NCBI GenBank assembly: GCA_026005075.1
Contig: BPKJ01000008.1
Coordinates: forward strand, 56,015-120,014
Origin: Lysobacteraceae bacterium
GTDB taxonomy: Bacteria; Pseudomonadota; Gammaproteobacteria; Xanthomonadales; Xanthomonadaceae
Reading direction: 5' to 3'
DNA: 64,000 bases
In this document: piece by piece, positions 60,882-64,000 of the stretch
Layout: each line of letters starts with the position of its first letter
Position numbering within the stretch: the stretch's first letter is position 1
The notes under the pieces: generated by a model
Told to the model about the DNA's origin: nothing
Databases searched by the model: none
Seen by the model: only the letters and a program-made list of their open reading frames with translations
Program-made: the position numbers and the translations under genes

Positions 60882-63287
60882 TCAGGTGTTCCCGTCGGTC
60901 CGCGTCCTTGGCCTGTTCTTGTACCACGCCGCGAAGTCCTCCGCCGGGAGCGGCTTTGCATAGTAGTAGCCCTGACCGTACTCGCAGCCGTGCGCGCGCA
61001 AGAGCTCGACCGCCTGCGCGCTCTCGATGCCCTCGGAAACCACGCTCAGCGCAAGGGCGTGGGCAAGACGGATGATCGAAAGGACGATCTGCTCGTCCTC
61101 GCTGCCGGGCAGCAGGGTGGTGACGAAACTCCGGTCGATCTTGAGTTCGTCGATCGGCAGCCGCTTGAGCTGGGCGAGCGAGGACTGCCCGGTGCCGAAA
61201 TCGTCGACCGCCACCTTCACCCCCATCCGGCGCAGCCGGTGGAGGGTGTCCAGCGCCTGCCCGAGGTCCTCCATCACCGCACTCTCGGTCACCTCGACGA
61301 TCAGCCGGGCCGGGGGAACGCGATGCCGCTTCAGCGCTTCGAGGACGCGGTCCGCGATGCCGGCGTCGCCCAGATCGAGGGCCGAGAGGTTGACCGCGAC
61401 CCCGCAATCGATTCCGGTCTCGCGCCAGCGGGCGACCTGGCCGATCGCGTTCTCCAGCACGAATCCGGTCAGCGCGCCGATCAGGCCGCCGCGTTCGGCC
61501 AGCGGGATGAACTCGTCCGGCCCGATCCGGCCCAACCGTGGATGCGTCCAGCGCAGCAGTGCCTCGGCATGGGGGACCGCCCCCGTGGCCAGCTGCACCT
61601 TGGGCTGGAACACGAGGTGCAACTCGCTGCGGGCAATCGCCGTGCGCAGGTCGCCAAGCAGGGTGAGACGGCGCAGATGCCGCTCGTCCTGCCCTGCCTC
61701 GTAGGCGACCACGGTGCGCTGGCCGCGCTTGGCCTCGGCGAGCGCCACGTCCGCCCGGCGCACCAGCGAGGTATCGTCCGCCGAACCGTCCGGGAACAGG
61801 ACCAGCCCCACGGCCACATCGAGGCGGACGGAGGTGCCGTCGATCTCCAGCGGCGCCTGCATCGCCTCGACCAGCCGTTCGGCGCGGGCGTGCACCCCCT
61901 CGTGACCGATGCCGGCGAGAAGCACCAGAAACTCGTTGCTGCCGATGCGGGCAACCAGATCCTGCTCGCGCACCGCCCGCCTGAGCCGTTGCGCGGCATG
62001 GACCAGCACCCGGTCGCCGAAGGCGTGGCCGCAGAGGTCGTTGATCTCGCGGAAGCGACGGATGTCGAGCTTGAGCAGCCCTCCGCCCGCCGCCGGGTCG
62101 CGCGCGGCTGCGTTCAGCGCCTCGCGCACGGCGAGCAGCGCGCGCTCGCGGTTGGGCAGGCCGGTGAGCGCATCGTGGCTGGCCTGGTGGACGATGCGTT
62201 CCTCGCGTTCGGCGATGCCGCGTTGCATCAGGTTGAAGGCCTCGGCCAGGGCCGCCAGCTCGTCGCGGCCGCGGACCGGGAGCAGGGCGCCGTAGTCGCC
62301 ACGCCGGATCCTCGCAGCCGCGGCGGCGAGGCGCCGCACGGGTTGGCTGACCCGGCGGCTGAGGAGGGCGGCCAGCGCCACGGCGATCAGCGCCGAGAGG
62401 ATGCCGAGCCCGAGCACGAGGCGGTCGAGCGGTGCGAACGGACGCATCGCCACCTCGCGCGAGGCGCCCAGGATCAGGTGCACCGGCGGCGACGCCGGAT
62501 CCGCAAGGCGCAGGGCCAGCAGCGGCATGGCCTCGGGCCCCAAGCCCTCGGGGTATTCGCGCACCGGCTGCTCGGCATCGGCGAGCTCGGTGCACAGGGC
62601 CTGCGGCGGGGTCCACCCGGCCAGGCGGCCCTGCGCTGCGGTGAGCCGGCAGGCGGCGGTATCCAGCAAGCCGGCTTCCAGCGTGGTGATCCGCGAGAAC
62701 TCCGCGAGCACGTCCTCGCCGAGCGGCACGCCCATGGCGACCCAGCCGACGAGCTGGGGAGCGAAGACGGGGAGCAGGACGAGGCTGACCGCCTCCTCGC
62801 CGAGCACCACCACGTCAAGACCGACTCCCTCGGCGCGGGCGCGGGCAAGCAGTGCCGGGAGCGGGGCGGTGGGCAGCTCGAGGTTCTCCGGCATGCGCCG
62901 CGCCAGCACGGCACCTTCCGGATCGAGCAGCAGGGCGTGGCGGGCGCCGACCCGTTCTGCGGCGTTGGCCAGCGCCGATGCGAGGGTCGGCGGATCGGCG
63001 GTGGCGACGGCCTCGCGAAAGCCGAAGTCCTCGGCCACCACCTGCACCCGCGTGGCCAGCTGCCGCAGACGGATCGCGAAGGACTCCTCCCACACCCTGT
63101 GCCCGATCTCGAGCTCGCGATGCAGCTGCTCGCCCACGGCCCGGGAGACGGCGTAGCGCACCGAGACGAGGTTCGCCGCCTGCAGGCCGAGCACCACCAG
63201 CAGCATGGCCGCGGCGAGGCGGGTTCCGAAACGCACCCCGTGCGGTGTCGGAGCTGCCGGTTCAGTCGCGCTCACGCGTGCCGCCAC
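60882..63287 (-). CDS. HAMP-GGDEF-EAL receptor with a degenerate GGDEF site
   Basis: An 801-residue inner-membrane protein: helix 1 at about residues 21-40, a periplasmic sensor domain (about 40-285), helix 2, a HAMP domain (ALLSRRVSQPVRRLAAAAAR), GGDEF and EAL domains. The GGDEF site is GSNEF (VARIGSNEFLVLLAG), which should not make cyclic-di-GMP. The EAL site is intact (HAEALLRWTHPRLG, VDDFGTGQSSLAQLKR, VSEGIESAQ), so it is probably a phosphodiesterase. It starts with GTG (63287 or 63275) and overlaps the upstream gene's stop by 26 bp. Confidence 0.92.
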   Translation of the reverse strand: MAARVSATEPAAPTPHGVRFGTRLAAAMLLVVLGLQAANLVSVRYAVSRAVGEQLHRELEIGHRVWEESFAIRLRQLATRVQVVAEDFGFREAVATADPPTLASALANAAERVGARHALLLDPEGAVLARRMPENLELPTAPLPALLARARAEGVGLDVVVLGEEAVSLVLLPVFAPQLVGWVAMGVPLGEDVLAEFSRITTLEAGLLDTAACRLTAAQGRLAGWTPPQALCTELADAEQPVREYPEGLGPEAMPLLALRLADPASPPVHLILGASREVAMRPFAPLDRLVLGLGILSALIAVALAALLSRRVSQPVRRLAAAAARIRRGDYGALLPVRGRDELAALAEAFNLMQRGIAEREERIVHQASHDALTGLPNRERALLAVREALNAAARDPAAGGGLLKLDIRRFREINDLCGHAFGDRVLVHAAQRLRRAVREQDLVARIGSNEFLVLLAGIGHEGVHARAERLVEAMQAPLEIDGTSVRLDVAVGLVLFPDGSADDTSLVRRADVALAEAKRGQRTVVAYEAGQDERHLRRLTLLGDLRTAIARSELHLVFQPKVQLATGAVPHAEALLRWTHPRLGRIGPDEFIPLAERGGLIGALTGFVLENAIGQVARWRETGIDCGVAVNLSALDLGDAGIADRVLEALKRHRVPPARLIVEVTESAVMEDLGQALDTLHRLRRMGVKVAVDDFGTGQSSLAQLKRLPIDELKIDRSFVTTLLPGSEDEQIVLSIIRLAHALALSVVSEGIESAQAVELLRAHGCEYGQGYYYAKPLPAEDFAAWYKNRPRTRTDGNT

Positions 63288-63939
63288 GCAGCCGGTCCTG
63301 GAGGGCGCGCAGGCGCTCGCTTCCCCGTGGCGGAGGCGGCGGCTCCAACGGCACCTCGATGAGGTGGGTCTTGGCCTCGTCGCTCACCGCCAGCACGCGG
63401 GTCTGCGGGCCACCGGCGATCCGCTCGTGCCAGAAACGGAGTCGGTACTCACCCGCAGGCAGTGCGCCGAGGCTGGCCCGGCCCTCGGCATCGCTCACCG
63501 CCCAGCGCGAACTCTCGACCACCACGATGAAGCCGATCATGGCGTCGTGGATGTTGCATCCCAGGGTCACCACGCCCGCGGTGTCGAAGAGCACCGGCTC
63601 CGGCGGCGTGCCGCTGTACAGGGGCAGCTCGAAGCGCTTGGCCGGGGAGAACGAATAGACCTGATGGCGTGTCGCGTCGCTGTTGGGAAAGCTCACCCGC
63701 GAGCCGCGCGCCACCACGAGCTGGCGGGGAACGAAGGCAAGGTTCACCTGATCCATCACCGCCGGGACCGGCGCGGGGCGGGCCGGGGGGATGCCATCGC
63801 CCAGCACCTCGACCACGACCTGCGCGACCGGCGCGTCTGCGTTCCGGAACAGCACCGTCTGCTCGGCGGCTCCGGCCGCCGTCGCGGCCAGGAAGGCCAG
63901 CGCCAGCATCCACGGTCGGGGTCCGCCTCTGGCCTGCAT
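63262..63939 (-). CDS. Cupredoxin-like (methylamine utilization protein type) secreted protein
   Basis: A 225-residue protein with a signal peptide (WMLALAFLAATAAGAA) and a plastocyanin-like fold: VNLAFVPRQLVVARGSRVSF, NSDATRHQVYSFSPAKRFEL and the copper-ligand-like GVVTLGCNIHDAMIGFIVVV. A second beta-sandwich part follows (SDAEGRASLGALPAGEYRLR). The cysteine, histidine and methionine spacing fits a type 1 copper site. First gene of the operon; start at 63939. Confidence 0.8.
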   Translation of the reverse strand: MQARGGPRPWMLALAFLAATAAGAAEQTVLFRNADAPVAQVVVEVLGDGIPPARPAPVPAVMDQVNLAFVPRQLVVARGSRVSFPNSDATRHQVYSFSPAKRFELPLYSGTPPEPVLFDTAGVVTLGCNIHDAMIGFIVVVESSRWAVSDAEGRASLGALPAGEYRLRFWHERIAGGPQTRVLAVSDEAKTHLIEVPLEPPPPPRGSERLRALQDRLRGGTRERD

Positions 63940-64000
63940 CGGCGCGCTCCTGTCTCCGCCTGGGCATCCTCGTTGGCCGGAATGGTAGCAGCCGGCGGCC
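63940..64000. other. Promoter-side region at the window edge
   Basis: Only 61 bp remain beyond the cupredoxin start. It should hold the ribosome site and promoter of the four-gene operon, but no clear -10 or -35 box is visible. Confidence 0.3.

Overview
The window is about 64 kb of GC-rich (roughly 70 percent) chromosomal DNA from a gammaproteobacterium. The apbC-dcd / metG-rsxA-rsxB neighbourhood, the serC-serA-pheA-hisC-aroA run, the large TonB-dependent receptor beside an S9 peptidase, DUF1415, SlyX and DUF2058 together suggest a Xanthomonadales (Lysobacterales)-like organism. This placement is inferred from gene content only. No rRNA or tRNA gene was found.

Layout. 1-1549: the end of a suf operon (sufD, sufS). 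1851-9934: an accessory block. It starts with two CRISPR arrays whose 84-bp leaders are near-identical and face away from each other. Between them lie cas6, a cas2, an IS110-family element, cas1 and a second cas2, with no interference effector. A mercury resistance operon (merR / merTPA, merA frameshifted) and a gutted MFS transporter follow. 10007-12451: an acetyltransferase, a small Rieske protein, a protein with RelA/SpoT-synthetase-like motifs and a small unknown. 12472-21909: signalling proteins (two large c-di-GMP enzymes, a chemosensory-like coiled-coil protein, a twin-FHA protein) and the msrP-msrQ periplasmic methionine sulfoxide repair pair. 22041-27953: an amino-acid biosynthesis operon (serine, phenylalanine, histidine-type aminotransferase, shikimate). 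28376-33900: a PAS-GGDEF enzyme of lower GC, a DUF4124 protein, a VOC protein, and metG-rsxA-rsxB. 33995-41039: an S9 peptidase, a TonB receptor, apbC and dcd. 41036-46933: mostly small housekeeping genes and ugd, with a striking chain of five abutting hairpins at 41472-41616. 46986-52012: an envelope-stress-like operon (PspA, AAA ATPase, coiled-coil membrane protein, substrate-binding/OmpA fusion) divergent from an M50-type membrane protein. 52919-59462: a DUF502 protein, a kinase-like protein, a DUF4442 protein, a metallo-beta-lactamase/GAF fusion, a hemolysin III homologue and a CPA2 antiporter. 59541-63939: a four-gene operon of a periplasmic cupredoxin-like protein, a GGDEF-EAL receptor with a degenerate GGDEF site, a DUF3034 protein and a lipoprotein globin.

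Seven single-base frameshifts fall in five otherwise conserved genes (merA, a GGDEF gene, the FHA gene three times, pspA, and a small gene after dcd). Six look like one extra base. The sense of the protein is kept on both sides, so sequencing or assembly error is as likely as real gene decay. The best candidates for new biology are the hairpin chain, the effector-less twin-array CRISPR locus with its IS110 insertion, the PspA-AAA operon, and the globin / c-di-GMP / cupredoxin operon.
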